Shown here piece after piece: positions 1 through 7,109 of a stretch of DNA of 64,000 nt (its first letter is position 1; every line of letters starts with the position of its first letter). Made by a program: the position numbers and the translations under genes. The notes under the pieces were generated by a model. It worked only from the letters and a program-made list of their open reading frames with translations, was not told the origin of the DNA and made no database searches. This DNA is from Bradyrhizobium sp. RD5-C2 (GTDB lineage: Bacteria; Pseudomonadota; Alphaproteobacteria; Rhizobiales; Xanthobacteraceae), in the NCBI RefSeq assembly GCF_019972155.1, contig NZ_BOVL01000012.1, forward strand, positions 1 to 64,000. Reading direction: 5' to 3'.

Positions 1-89
1 TCTGGTCTTTCCTTGGAACACTGAAGCTTCGCAACCTCAGCTTCCTCGGTTCAGACCAGATGGACAACCTCCTGAAAGAGCAAATCTAG
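1..89 (+). CDS. C-terminal fragment of a gene cut by the window edge
   Basis: The third forward frame is open from the window edge to a TAG at 87-89 and encodes about 28 residues (for example WSFLGTLKLRNL then SDQMDNLLKEQI). The residue mix looks like real protein. A hairpin repeat begins 2 bases after the stop, as also happens close behind other genes here (stop 28774, repeat from 28791). The family cannot be recognised from so short a tail. Confidence 0.4.
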   Translation, partial: WSFLGTLKLRNLSFLGSDQMDNLLKEQI

Positions 90-90
90 C

Positions 91-201
91 CCCCGTCATC
101 CTGAGGTGCGAGCGAAGCGAGCCTCGAAGGATCGACGGCCCCGCTGGTGGCCGATTCATCCTTCGAGACGGCCGCGTTGCGGCCTCCTCAGGATGACGGG
201 G
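91..201. repeat. Intergenic hairpin repeat, family A copy 1
   Basis: Perfect 16-bp outer arms, CCCCGTCATCCTGAGG (91-106) and CCTCAGGATGACGGGG (186-201), enclose GC-rich inner arms (CTCGAAGGAT... and ...ATCCTTCGAG). Related elements lie at 28791, 32518, 45840 and 55455. None overlaps a gene. It is a REP/BIME-like element, probably transcribed as a stem-loop at the 3' end of the upstream gene. Confidence 0.8.
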
Positions 202-259
202 ATGGTCTGAATCCGGCTCGACGATCAGCTGTCGCTCGCGCCGCTCCACACCGTCAACT

Positions 260-700
260 CTACCGCATCGTGATCGCAAGGCCGCTCAGATCGGCGTTGG
301 CCATCAGGCCGACCTGGTGGCCGGTCAGTTCGAGCACCGCGCCCTTCTGATTAGTCAGCACGATCGCGCGCGCGCCGCGGCCGACGGCAAGGCCCGCGCC
401 GGCCGCGCCGTAGACGCCGGCAACGTCGGACGGACGATTGATGTTGCTGACGCGGCCGCGCAGCACGGTCTTGGAGCCGCCGAACACCAGGCCGTAGTCG
501 AGGCCGCCGGTGGAGAGCCGATAGGAGCGGCCGCGGAACGTCAGCACGCCGCTGCCGCCGGAGCCGCCGATGAACCATCCGGCCTTGTAGATCGTGAGCG
601 TCACGAAGCCGCTGTCGGCACGCGCGGCAGTGGAGAACGCGAGGCCCGTGAAGGCCATCAGTGCGACCAGCGCGGCGCGAAGGGTGAATGAAAGTTTCAT
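260..700 (-). CDS. Uncharacterised exported small protein
   Basis: This 146-residue protein has a clear Sec signal peptide (MKLSFTLRAALVALMAFTGL, cleavage probably after TAARA near residue 28). The mature part is rich in glycine and beta-prone: IGGSGGSGVLTFRGRSY, then a GVYGAAGAGLAVGRGA stretch near residues 95-110, then LTNQKGAVLEL. It looks like a small periplasmic beta-domain. The GAAGAGLAVGRG segment resembles that of alphaproteobacterial exported proteins of unknown function. No catalytic motif is visible. It is divergent from the exported-protein gene at 960, with about 260 bp between them. No function can be assigned. Confidence 0.75.
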   Translation of the reverse strand: MKLSFTLRAALVALMAFTGLAFSTAARADSGFVTLTIYKAGWFIGGSGGSGVLTFRGRSYRLSTGGLDYGLVFGGSKTVLRGRVSNINRPSDVAGVYGAAGAGLAVGRGARAIVLTNQKGAVLELTGHQVGLMANADLSGLAITMR

Positions 701-959
701 GTGCGGTCTCCCCGGGATTTGCTCACGTCGATTTGCTCACGTTGCGACGCCAGCGCGAATCGCAATGCGCCGACTGTAGCAAGCGCGTCGTCAGGCGCAA
801 TTTGGCACAGCAGGCGTCCATTGGTGAGGGTAATGCCCGCGGGAACCGCGTTGAACCTGTTCCCGGGGTTGCAACACTCACTGCATGTCCGGGGCGATCG
901 GCCCCTGAGCTCCAGGATTTCCCCGCGGAGCATTCACTTTTTCAAACCGGAGATTTCCC

Positions 960-1214
960 ATGCGTCGTCTTGCGATTGCCTGTGCCGCCATGGCCGCCAC
1001 CGTGTCCGTGCTTGCTGCGGCAAGCCCGGCCAGCGCCACGCCCTATCATCTGATCCGTTGGCAAGACACCGGCTTCTGCCAGATCTGGGACCAGAGCGTT
1101 CCGACCACGCCGTGGCCCGCGAACTTCGCCGTCGTCAGCGAGGAGCTGCCGAACTTCGACGCCGCGTTCAGCTACAAGACCGGCCTCCTCAACAACGGCA
1201 CCTGCTCGTTCTGA
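960..1214 (+). CDS. Small exported protein, function unknown
   Basis: An 84-residue protein with a standard signal peptide (MRRLAIACAAMAATVSVLAA, cleavage probably after ASPASA). The mature part is about 58 residues, aromatic (YHLIRWQDTGFCQIWDQ), with two cysteines (FCQIW and the C-terminal GTCSF) that could form a disulfide in the periplasm. The start is supported by the signal peptide and a purine-rich GGAG at about 950. It ends 85 bp before the convergent J-domain gene. Small exported proteins of this kind are common in Bradyrhizobium, but I cannot name a role. Confidence 0.7.
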   Translation: MRRLAIACAAMAATVSVLAAASPASATPYHLIRWQDTGFCQIWDQSVPTTPWPANFAVVSEELPNFDAAFSYKTGLLNNGTCSF

Positions 1215-1298
1215 GCGCCTCCCCGACCACGCACAGGGCGGACACGCGACAACAGCGCGGCGTCCGCCCTCGTGCTGTCAGCCGCACGCGATCGCGCG

Positions 1299-1772
1299 TC
1301 AGTGGTGCTTGATCAGCGCATCACGCGCGGCGGCGAGTTCGAGGAATGCGGGGCCGTTGCCGCCACCGTCGGGATGCACCGTCTTGGCGGCGCGCTTGAA
1401 CGCCTGCTGGACCTCGGTCGCGGCGAGGCGGCGGCCGAACGGCAAGCCAAGCAATTGCCGGTAACGCTCTTCCTGCGTCAGCGCCTTCGGCGTCAGGCCA
1501 CGCCGGCCGAACTGCGGCGCGGACAGCATGTGCAACGCGTCGCTGACGATGCCGAGACGGCGCAGCGCCATCGATCGGGTGCGGCGGTCGGCTGATTTCA
1601 GCGCCGCCTGGCGCAGAATCGGCAGCACCTGTGCGGCCGCATGCCGCAGCGTGTCGTCGATGTCGGTGGTGGCGATCTCGGCGATCATCCTGGCCATTTC
1701 GCGATAGTCGGGATCAGGCGCAGCGCAGAAGCGCTCGATCGCACCTTTCCAGTGTCTGATATTCGGGTCCAT
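1299..1772 (-). CDS. J-domain (DnaJ-like) protein
   Basis: A 157-residue protein whose C-terminal third is a J-domain: YRQLLGLPFGRRLAATEVQ, then AFKRAAKTVHPDGG with the HPD tripeptide that stimulates Hsp70 ATPase, then FLELAAARDALI as the last helix. The N-terminal 95 residues are helical and have no G/F-rich or zinc-finger region, so this is a type III J-protein, with the J-domain at the C-terminus. It probably recruits DnaK to a specific client. The N-terminal part is not recognisable. Confidence 0.8.
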   Translation of the reverse strand: MDPNIRHWKGAIERFCAAPDPDYREMARMIAEIATTDIDDTLRHAAAQVLPILRQAALKSADRRTRSMALRRLGIVSDALHMLSAPQFGRRGLTPKALTQEERYRQLLGLPFGRRLAATEVQQAFKRAAKTVHPDGGGNGPAFLELAAARDALIKHH

Positions 1773-1896
1773 GATCGGTCCGTACTGTCATCCGAATCCG
1801 GATAACAGCAACGCGCAAACGCGGCTTGGCGTTTCGGTTGGCGCAGTTTTGAATAGTGTTGTCGGCAACGCTCATAAATCAGAATGAGGAAACACC

Positions 1897-2664
1897 ATGG
1901 CCCTTCTCGACAATCACATCGCCGTCATCACGGGTGCAGGCTCAGGCATCGGCCGTGCCATCGCCGCGGGCTACGGCCGCGAGGGTGCGCGCGTGGTGCT
2001 GCTCGACATGAACGGCGATGCCGCGGCGGAGGCGGCCAAGGAGATCCGCGACGCCGGCGGCAACGCGGAGAGCTTTGCGCTCGACGTGACCAATCTCGAC
2101 GCCTGTATCGCGATGGCGAAGCAAATCGCCGACAAGGTGGGACCCGTCTCGATCCTGGTCAACAATGCCGGCATCGCGCGCCGCAACGGCATGCTCGGCG
2201 CCGACGAGGCCGTGATCAAGGATTGGGAAGACATCATCTCGATCAATCTCACCGGCGTCTTCAACGTGACGCATTCGTTCCTCGCCCCGCTGCGCAAGAA
2301 TAAGGGACGCATCGTCAATATCGGTTCGATCCAGTCCTTCGTGCATCTGCGCACGCCGAGCTCGCCGGCCTACACCGCCTCCAAGCACGGCGTGCTCGGC
2401 TTCACCAAGGCATTGGCCGCCGAGCTCGGCAAGGACGGCGTGCGCGTCAATGCGATCGGGCCCGGCTTCATCGAGACGCCGCTGAACGAGAAGGTGCGCG
2501 CCTCCAATCCCGACCTTGTGAAAGTCTTCATGGACCACACCCCGCTCGGCCGCGCCGGCAAGCCGGAGGACATCGTCGGTCCCGCGATCTTCCTCGCCTC
2601 GGACCTCTCGGCCTATGTCTCGGGGTCGATCGTGATGGTCGATGGCGGCTACCGGACACTGTGA
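1897..2664 (+). CDS. SDR-family NAD(P)-dependent oxidoreductase
   Basis: A classical short-chain dehydrogenase of 255 residues. The Rossmann nucleotide-binding motif TGAGSGIG is at residues 12-19, NNAG near residue 89, a catalytic serine in IGSIQSF, and YTASKHG gives the Tyr-x3-Lys pair. The C-terminal end (DLSAYVSGSIVMVDGGYRTL) is typical of 3-oxoacyl-ACP reductase or glucose dehydrogenase-like SDRs. The acidic residue after strand 2 (LLDMNG) favours NAD over NADP. The start has a purine-rich leader (AATGAGGAAACACC-ATG). The substrate cannot be told from the sequence, and the gene stands alone. Confidence 0.92.
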   Translation: MALLDNHIAVITGAGSGIGRAIAAGYGREGARVVLLDMNGDAAAEAAKEIRDAGGNAESFALDVTNLDACIAMAKQIADKVGPVSILVNNAGIARRNGMLGADEAVIKDWEDIISINLTGVFNVTHSFLAPLRKNKGRIVNIGSIQSFVHLRTPSSPAYTASKHGVLGFTKALAAELGKDGVRVNAIGPGFIETPLNEKVRASNPDLVKVFMDHTPLGRAGKPEDIVGPAIFLASDLSAYVSGSIVMVDGGYRTL

Positions 2665-2730
2665 CCGATGGAACCGCAATCGTGGCGATTTCTGGGTATT
2701 TTGCTTACAAAGCAGGGAGTTAGCGGCGCG

Positions 2731-2746
2731 TTAAGGAATTGTTAAC
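2731..2746 (+). promoter_or_regulatory. CtrA-type box, TTAA-N7-TTAAC
   Basis: TTAAGGAATTGTTAAC is an exact match to the CtrA consensus TTAA-N7-TTAAC of alphaproteobacteria. It lies 89 bp upstream of the FlbD-like gene at 2835, in the short intergenic space after the SDR gene. Confidence 0.6.
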
Positions 2747-2834
2747 CAAACCGGCACACCGTGGATCTACGGGGTAGTTGGTTTCTCGATGTCTCCGCCT
2801 CATCGACGAGGCGGGCGTTGATCGGGAGGAGTTC

Positions 2835-3095
2835 ATGTCTTACGCGTCCACCGTACCGTCGCCGGAAGCACTGCTGCCGTCGCTGGCTCCAAATGAAATC
2901 GTCCCATTGCTGATCGGCGCGACTGTCGATGAAGTCGAGCGCGAACTGGTGCTGCAAACACTTGCGCGCTGCGACGGCAACCGCACCCGCGCCGCGCGCG
3001 TGCTCGGACTGTCGGTGCGGACGTTGCGGAACAAGATCCGCGAATATTCGGCCGACGGCATCGACGTGCCGCACAGCGAGCACGCCGCGGCGTAG
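2835..3095 (+). CDS. Stand-alone Fis-type (FlbD C-terminus-like) DNA-binding protein
   Basis: An 86-residue protein. Residues 33-71 (DEVERELVLQTLARC, GNRTRAARVLGLSVRTLRNKI) form a Fis-type HTH_8 domain. The wording VERELVL...GNRTRAARVLGLS.RTLRNKIREY is what I know from the C-terminus of FlbD, the sigma-54 flagellar activator, but the receiver and AAA+ domains are absent. Start at 2835 is chosen because GGGAGGA sits at 2824-2830; an upstream in-frame ATG at 2778 has no such site. The CtrA box at 2731 suggests cell-cycle or motility control. The protein may bind FlbD or Fis-like sites without activating sigma-54. The stop is 3 bp from the stop of the convergent neighbour. Confidence 0.82.
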   Translation: MSYASTVPSPEALLPSLAPNEIVPLLIGATVDEVERELVLQTLARCDGNRTRAARVLGLSVRTLRNKIREYSADGIDVPHSEHAAA

Positions 3096-3098
3096 GGA

Positions 3099-4094
3099 TC
3101 AGATCGGCAGATCGATCGCAAGACGCCGCCAGCGCGACAATAACACTCTGTCGTCCTCGCCGAGGCAGGGTGCGAGATGCACGTCGGTCGTCGCAGTCCG
3201 TTGCAGCGTCTGGCCCACCAGTGCGGTCGCATAACCCCAATAGTCGCGCCGGCCGTTCGGATCCGGCGCGACCAGGGACTTTGCGAGAATCTCGACATAG
3301 ATCGCCGTCGCGGCTTTGCGCCAGAGCTCACCCGCGCGCAGCTCCGCGGAGGGCGCGCCGGTCCGCGCCTGCCACATCAGCCAGTAGCTCTCCTCTCCGC
3401 CGGCCCAATCCGATGACGGCAGCGACGGATCAAGACATGGCGAGCGGCACGCGAGTGGCCGCGCGACGCAGAACACGGAATAGCCGAGCTTGTCGTACCA
3501 GCCGACGCGCAGCAATCGGCGGATCCCGTCCTGCTCATCCGCCGCGAGCTGCCGCCTGCCGGTCCGCTCGAGATCGGCGATCATCGCTTCAAGACGATCG
3601 TGATCGAATGGCTCGACTTCGAGCACCACGCCGATATTGTGTGGAAACAGCGCATCCAGCATGGCGACCATCTCGCGATAGAACGCGCGCGCCAGGCCGC
3701 CGCCGCGCCACGCCGTCGCGATGCCGACGTGGTTGCAGAAGATCAGCTCGCTTGCGTGATCGTAGGTGAAGAAGCCGAGCCCGACCGCGCGCGTGGCGCC
3801 GGCGCGCAGAATGAAGCAGCGCGAGTCGAGGCGATAGGACATCTCGTCGCCGCCGACGCTGAAGTGACGCCGTTCGCCGACATCATCCGACAACAGCCAG
3901 CGCACGATGTCGTCCGCGCTGTCGCGCTCACTCGCAGGAAACAGCTCCTCATAGACCTCGAGCACACCCGTGCTGCGAAAGGCCGCTTCGTCAAGCACAT
4001 CGTGCCGCGTCACGACGATGTCGAGCGGTTGCGGTTCGCCCGCGGCTTCGCGGTACATGCCCTCCAGAACCCGCAACGCGCCCTCCGCTGTCAT
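3099..4094 (-). CDS. GNAT-like acyltransferase-fold protein, uncharacterised
   Basis: A 331-residue protein. The central segment GLGFFTYDHASELIFCNHVGIATAWRGGGLARAF (split here across roughly residues 124-157) resembles strand 4, motif A and helix 3 of the GNAT fold, with a Gly-rich RGGGLA loop in place of the usual R/Q-x-x-G-x-G/A. The next strand ends in VVLEVEPFDHD. The flanking 90-residue N-terminal and 130-residue C-terminal parts are not recognised and make it about twice the length of a minimal GNAT. There are no membrane segments. It converges on the FlbD-like gene with a 3-bp gap. The family is plausible; the substrate is unknown. Confidence 0.7.
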   Translation of the reverse strand: MTAEGALRVLEGMYREAAGEPQPLDIVVTRHDVLDEAAFRSTGVLEVYEELFPASERDSADDIVRWLLSDDVGERRHFSVGGDEMSYRLDSRCFILRAGATRAVGLGFFTYDHASELIFCNHVGIATAWRGGGLARAFYREMVAMLDALFPHNIGVVLEVEPFDHDRLEAMIADLERTGRRQLAADEQDGIRRLLRVGWYDKLGYSVFCVARPLACRSPCLDPSLPSSDWAGGEESYWLMWQARTGAPSAELRAGELWRKAATAIYVEILAKSLVAPDPNGRRDYWGYATALVGQTLQRTATTDVHLAPCLGEDDRVLLSRWRRLAIDLPI

Positions 4095-4205
4095 ATGCGC
4101 ATGGAATTATGACTGTTGATCGCTCGCATCGGTGCCGGCGGGCAGAATTGAAGCCGTGCTCCAACCTCTGTTACAAGCGGCTTCAAATCGCGACGGAGCA
4201 TAGCA

Positions 4206-4733
4206 GTGGCTGACGAGACAGTTTCCCGCCAGGGGTCACGAGGGGCGCAGGGGCCGCAGGGCCGTCAGGGCGAGCCGGGAAAGCCCGGACCGCAGGGACA
4301 TCCGGGGCGACCGGGGCCGGAAGGTGCGCGCGGCAAGCCGGGTCCGCAAGGCAAGGCCGGTGTGGTCGGAAAAGCCGGCCCCCAGGGCAAGCCGGGGGCG
4401 CAAGGCAAGGCCGGCGTGCAGGGTCCGCGCGGCGAAGCTGGTCAACAGGGCCCGCAGGGTCCGGCCGGCCCGCGTGGTGAAGCCGGCCCGCCCGGCCAAT
4501 TGCCGTCGATCGAGCAAGTGATGCCGTGGCTGCACATGATCTTCGACGCCTGGGCAGACTACAAGCGCACCAAGGAGCGCGAAGCCGCAGAACTCGCCGA
4601 GCGCGATGCCGCCGAGCGCGCGGCAGCCGAGGCGATCGCCCTTGACGTCGACGCGATCGATTTCGCTGAGGATGACGACGAGGACGACGACCACAAGAAA
4701 AAGAAGAAGCACCGCAAGAAGGACAAGAAGTAG
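4206..4733 (+). CDS. Collagen-like triple-helix repeat protein
   Basis: A 175-residue protein with a GTG start, supported by GGAG at 4195-4198. Residues 10-99 are 30 uninterrupted Gly-X-Y triplets with many Gly-Pro-Gln, Gly-Lys-Pro and Gly-Glu-Ala units, the pattern of collagen triple helices. A helical, amphipathic segment follows (LPSIEQVMPWLHMIFDAW, then a charged coiled-coil-like stretch to about residue 145), which could trimerise the protein. The tail is sharply bipolar: an acidic run (EDDDEDDD) then a lysine run (KKKKKHRKKDKK). No signal peptide is visible, so it may be cytoplasmic or leave by a non-Sec route. Confidence 0.85.
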   Translation: MADETVSRQGSRGAQGPQGRQGEPGKPGPQGHPGRPGPEGARGKPGPQGKAGVVGKAGPQGKPGAQGKAGVQGPRGEAGQQGPQGPAGPRGEAGPPGQLPSIEQVMPWLHMIFDAWADYKRTKEREAAELAERDAAERAAAEAIALDVDAIDFAEDDDEDDDHKKKKKHRKKDKK

Positions 4734-4805
4734 CCCTTCCTGTCATCACGCGGCGACACGGCCGGCGAAATCCGTGTCGCGCTAAATGCTCAGCGCGCTC
4801 GATGC

Positions 4806-5033
4806 TCACCGCTCGGTGCCCGGATTGGCCGGAGGATCGGACGGCCGGGCGAGCTGCATGAGCTGGAAGAACCAGCGCATCGCTTAGTACCAGGCAACAC
4901 CCACGAACGCCCCGCAGGCCGACAGGATGACGATGTTGGCGAGGTCGATCGTGCCGCTCGACCACAGCATGCCGCAGGTCCAGAGCACGGCGAACGCAAT
5001 CGAGCACAATGTGAGCAGGGCGGCAGGCTTCAT
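4806..5033 (-). pseudogene. Small two-helix membrane protein with an in-frame stop
   Basis: From the ATG at 5033 (GGAG 9 bases upstream) the frame encodes MKPAALLTLCSIAFAVLWTC and a second hydrophobic segment (LANIVILSACGAFVGVAWY), then meets TAA at 4884-4886, codon 50. Reading on in the same frame gives AMRWFFQLMQLARPSDPP...GTER and a TGA at 4806-4808. The continuation is protein-like and in phase, so the stop looks like a recent nonsense mutation, a sequencing error or a read-through site rather than the original end. If translation stops at TAA the product is 49 residues. No function is known. Confidence 0.6.
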
Positions 5034-5130
5034 GGCGTTTGCTCCGGGACCGGGGTGAACGGCCATGATGCCTGGAGGCAAGGCCCCACACCGTGACCTG
5101 CATCACGGAATGCGCAGGCTCAGCCTGGCC

Positions 5131-5397
5131 TCAGCCGAACCGCAGGCGCGAACGCTCCCTCGCCCTCTCCGCCTCCACCTCGCGATCGCGCGCCGGCGAC
5201 GTGGTCTGCAACGAGATCAGGAGCCTGCGCGCGGCGTCCGAGACCTCGGTCACGGCGAGGTTGAAGGCGGCCTCATTGGCCTGCGACGGCTTGTTGAAGC
5301 CGGACAGTTTGCGCACGAACTGCAGCGCGGAAGCGTGGATCTCGTCCTCGGTGGCGGGCGGCTCGAAGTTGAACAGCGTCTTGATATTGCGGCACAT
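5131..5397 (-). CDS. DUF2277 family protein
   Basis: An 88-residue soluble protein beginning MCRNIKTLFNFEPPATEDEI, the hallmark N-terminus of DUF2277 proteins, followed by the conserved ALQFVRKLSGFNKPS and a helical LAVTEVSDAARRLL segment. The start is set at the Met of MCRNIK (5397), because family members begin there; an in-frame start 7 codons upstream is less likely. The charged C-terminus (ARDREVEAERARERS) is variable in the family. Function unknown. It is divergent from the DUF2188 gene, sharing a 119-bp promoter region. Confidence 0.88.
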   Translation of the reverse strand: MCRNIKTLFNFEPPATEDEIHASALQFVRKLSGFNKPSQANEAAFNLAVTEVSDAARRLLISLQTTSPARDREVEAERARERSRLRFG

Positions 5398-5516
5398 GTC
5401 GGTCTCCCTCGCCCGCATCTCGGGGCTTGCGTCTCAAAGACGATCGGCTGCTGCAAAATACGACATCGTGGTCTATTCTGGCAGCCTCATCGTCCACGAT
5501 GGAAACGAGGTTCCGG

Positions 5517-5762
5517 ATGAGCCACGTGATCTACAAGGTTGTCCAGCACGATGGCGGCTGGGCCTATACCGTCAACGGAGTGTTCTCGGAACCGTTTCCA
5601 ACCCATGCCGCGGCGCTTGCCGCCGCCCGGCGCGCCGCCAATGAGCAGCGCGTTCCCGGGCGCACCGAGGCGATCCAGTACGAGACGTCGGACGGCAAAT
5701 GGCTGACCGAAACCGCCTCCGGCAATGACCGCCCGGAGACCGAGGTCGAGGACGGCCGCTAG
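5517..5762 (+). CDS. DUF2188-like small protein
   Basis: An 81-residue soluble protein (MSHVIYKVVQHDGGWAYTVN...FPTHAAALAAARRAANEQ). The pattern of a short beta-hairpin reading V.HDGGWA, followed by an A-rich helix with T/S-H-AAA-A, matches DUF2188. The start at 5517 is supported by GAGG 6 bases upstream. The acidic C-terminus (RPETEVEDGR) ends 14 bp before the convergent ArsR-type regulator. Family members are small stress-associated proteins of unknown function; nothing more specific is visible. Confidence 0.8.
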   Translation: MSHVIYKVVQHDGGWAYTVNGVFSEPFPTHAAALAAARRAANEQRVPGRTEAIQYETSDGKWLTETASGNDRPETEVEDGR

Positions 5763-5776
5763 CACCGTGCGCGGGT

Positions 5777-6511
5777 TCAGAACGGAACCTGCACGCCGAG
5801 CCGGTCGAAGAACGCCCGCCCCTGGTCGGTGATCCGCAGCGCGCGCGGAATCCGATGCGGCGCGACGCCGCGCATCGCGACCAGCCGCGCCAGCACGGCA
5901 TTGGCGAACGGACCGGCGAGATGCGGCACGCGCTCGGTCCAGTCATTGCAGAGCCGCAGATGCGGCTGCCGCGCCGGATCGAAATCGATCTCTTCGGCGC
6001 GGCACCAGGCCAGCCCCTGCTCCGTTACGCGACCATCGCGGCCCTCGATGATGACGAGGCGGCGGCGCACCAGCGCATTCGACAGCAACACGCCGAGCTG
6101 GCCCGCCAAATGATGGTAGCAGGTGCGCGATTGCCTGAGCTGCTCGGCGGGCATCGCGCGCTTGCGCCCGGCAGTGGCCTTCGTTGCAAGATCGACCAGG
6201 TTCTCGATCAGCGCCGCGACATCATCGTCCCTGATCCGGTAGTATCTGAACCTGCCCTGGGCCCACACCGACAGCACGCGCGCATCCACCAGCTTCTGCA
6301 GATGCGCACTGGCGCCTTGCGGCGAAATGCCGGCCACCGCAGCGAGCTCGCCGGCCGGCAGCGCCTTGCCGTCGGCCAGCGCGCTGACCATGGCCTCGCG
6401 CACCGGATCGCCCAATGCCTCGGCGATCCGCGAAAATCCCGTCTGCACGGATTGGGATGATCTCACCGCATCGTCCTCCGGATCGCGCAACAACGTCCTA
6501 TCCGCATTCAC
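5777..6511 (-). CDS. ArsR-family winged-helix transcriptional regulator
   Basis: A 244-residue protein. Residues 24-95 form an ArsR-type winged helix (FSRIAEALGDPVREAMVSAL, LAAVAGISPQGASAHLQKLVDA as the recognition helix, SVWAQGRFRYYRI as the wing). The C-terminal 140 residues form an extra domain (YHHLAGQLGVLLSNAL, TEQGLAWC, ITDQGRAFFDRLG) seen in longer ArsR regulators. The metal-site ELCVCDL motif is missing, so it is probably not a metalloid sensor. It is divergent from the SnoaL-type gene at 6604, the likely regulated partner; the 92-bp intergenic region would hold the operator. Confidence 0.88.
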   Translation of the reverse strand: MNADRTLLRDPEDDAVRSSQSVQTGFSRIAEALGDPVREAMVSALADGKALPAGELAAVAGISPQGASAHLQKLVDARVLSVWAQGRFRYYRIRDDDVAALIENLVDLATKATAGRKRAMPAEQLRQSRTCYHHLAGQLGVLLSNALVRRRLVIIEGRDGRVTEQGLAWCRAEEIDFDPARQPHLRLCNDWTERVPHLAGPFANAVLARLVAMRGVAPHRIPRALRITDQGRAFFDRLGVQVPF

Positions 6512-6603
6512 CGTGCCGTGAAACTCATTTCAGTTTTACCTGAAACGTCGCGACGGCCTCTTCCGATCAAATCGGCGCCATCGGACGAACACAGGGAACA
6601 ATC

Positions 6604-7005
6604 ATGGCAGCCGACAATACCGACGCGGAACGCATCTACAAACTCTGGGACGAGGCCCTCGGCAACAAGGACCTCGAGGCAGCGTTGGCGCTTTATGCGC
6701 CCGATGCCTCGATCGAAAGCCCGCTGGTCCAGCACCTGATGCAGACCAAGGACGGGATCGTGCGGGGCCGCGAGGCGCTGCGCGAGTTCATCACGCGCGT
6801 GTTCCGCACCAACCCGCCGCAGCGACGGCGCTTCAAGCAAGGCTTCTTCAGCGACGGCCGAATTCTCACCTGGGAATATCCGCGCCAGTCTCCGGACGGC
6901 GATCAGATGGATCTCGTCGAGGTCATGGAGATCAAGGATGGTCTGATCCAGCGTCACCGGGTCTATTGGGGATGGTATGCGCTGAACGTGCTGAGGGCGA
7001 GCTGA
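6604..7005 (+). CDS. SnoaL/NTF2-like fold protein
   Basis: A 133-residue cone-shaped alpha+beta (NTF2-like) protein: AERIYKLWDEALGNKDLEAA, LYAPDASIESPLV, the GREALREFI helix and a C-terminal sheet (LVEVMEIKDGLIQRHRVYWG). Such domains are either isomerase- or hydrolase-like or simply bind small ligands. No Asp/His pair can be assigned with confidence. The start has AGGGAA 7 bases upstream. It is divergent from the ArsR regulator at 5777, so it is probably its target. Confidence 0.85.
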   Translation: MAADNTDAERIYKLWDEALGNKDLEAALALYAPDASIESPLVQHLMQTKDGIVRGREALREFITRVFRTNPPQRRRFKQGFFSDGRILTWEYPRQSPDGDQMDLVEVMEIKDGLIQRHRVYWGWYALNVLRAS

Positions 7006-7109
7006 ACACATCTTCGCCAGCCACGCGGCGCAGCGCTCGGACAACGCTTTGCGTCATGCTAGACCTGCGCCTGAGCGGCTGGACAAACATGCCGTGCATG
7101 GGAAGAAGC

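Noticed and set aside
4183..5106. Long minus-strand frame opposite the collagen-like gene
   Set aside because: The Gly-X-Y repeat on the plus strand is unambiguous; the reverse frame is an Arg/Pro/Ala mirror image.
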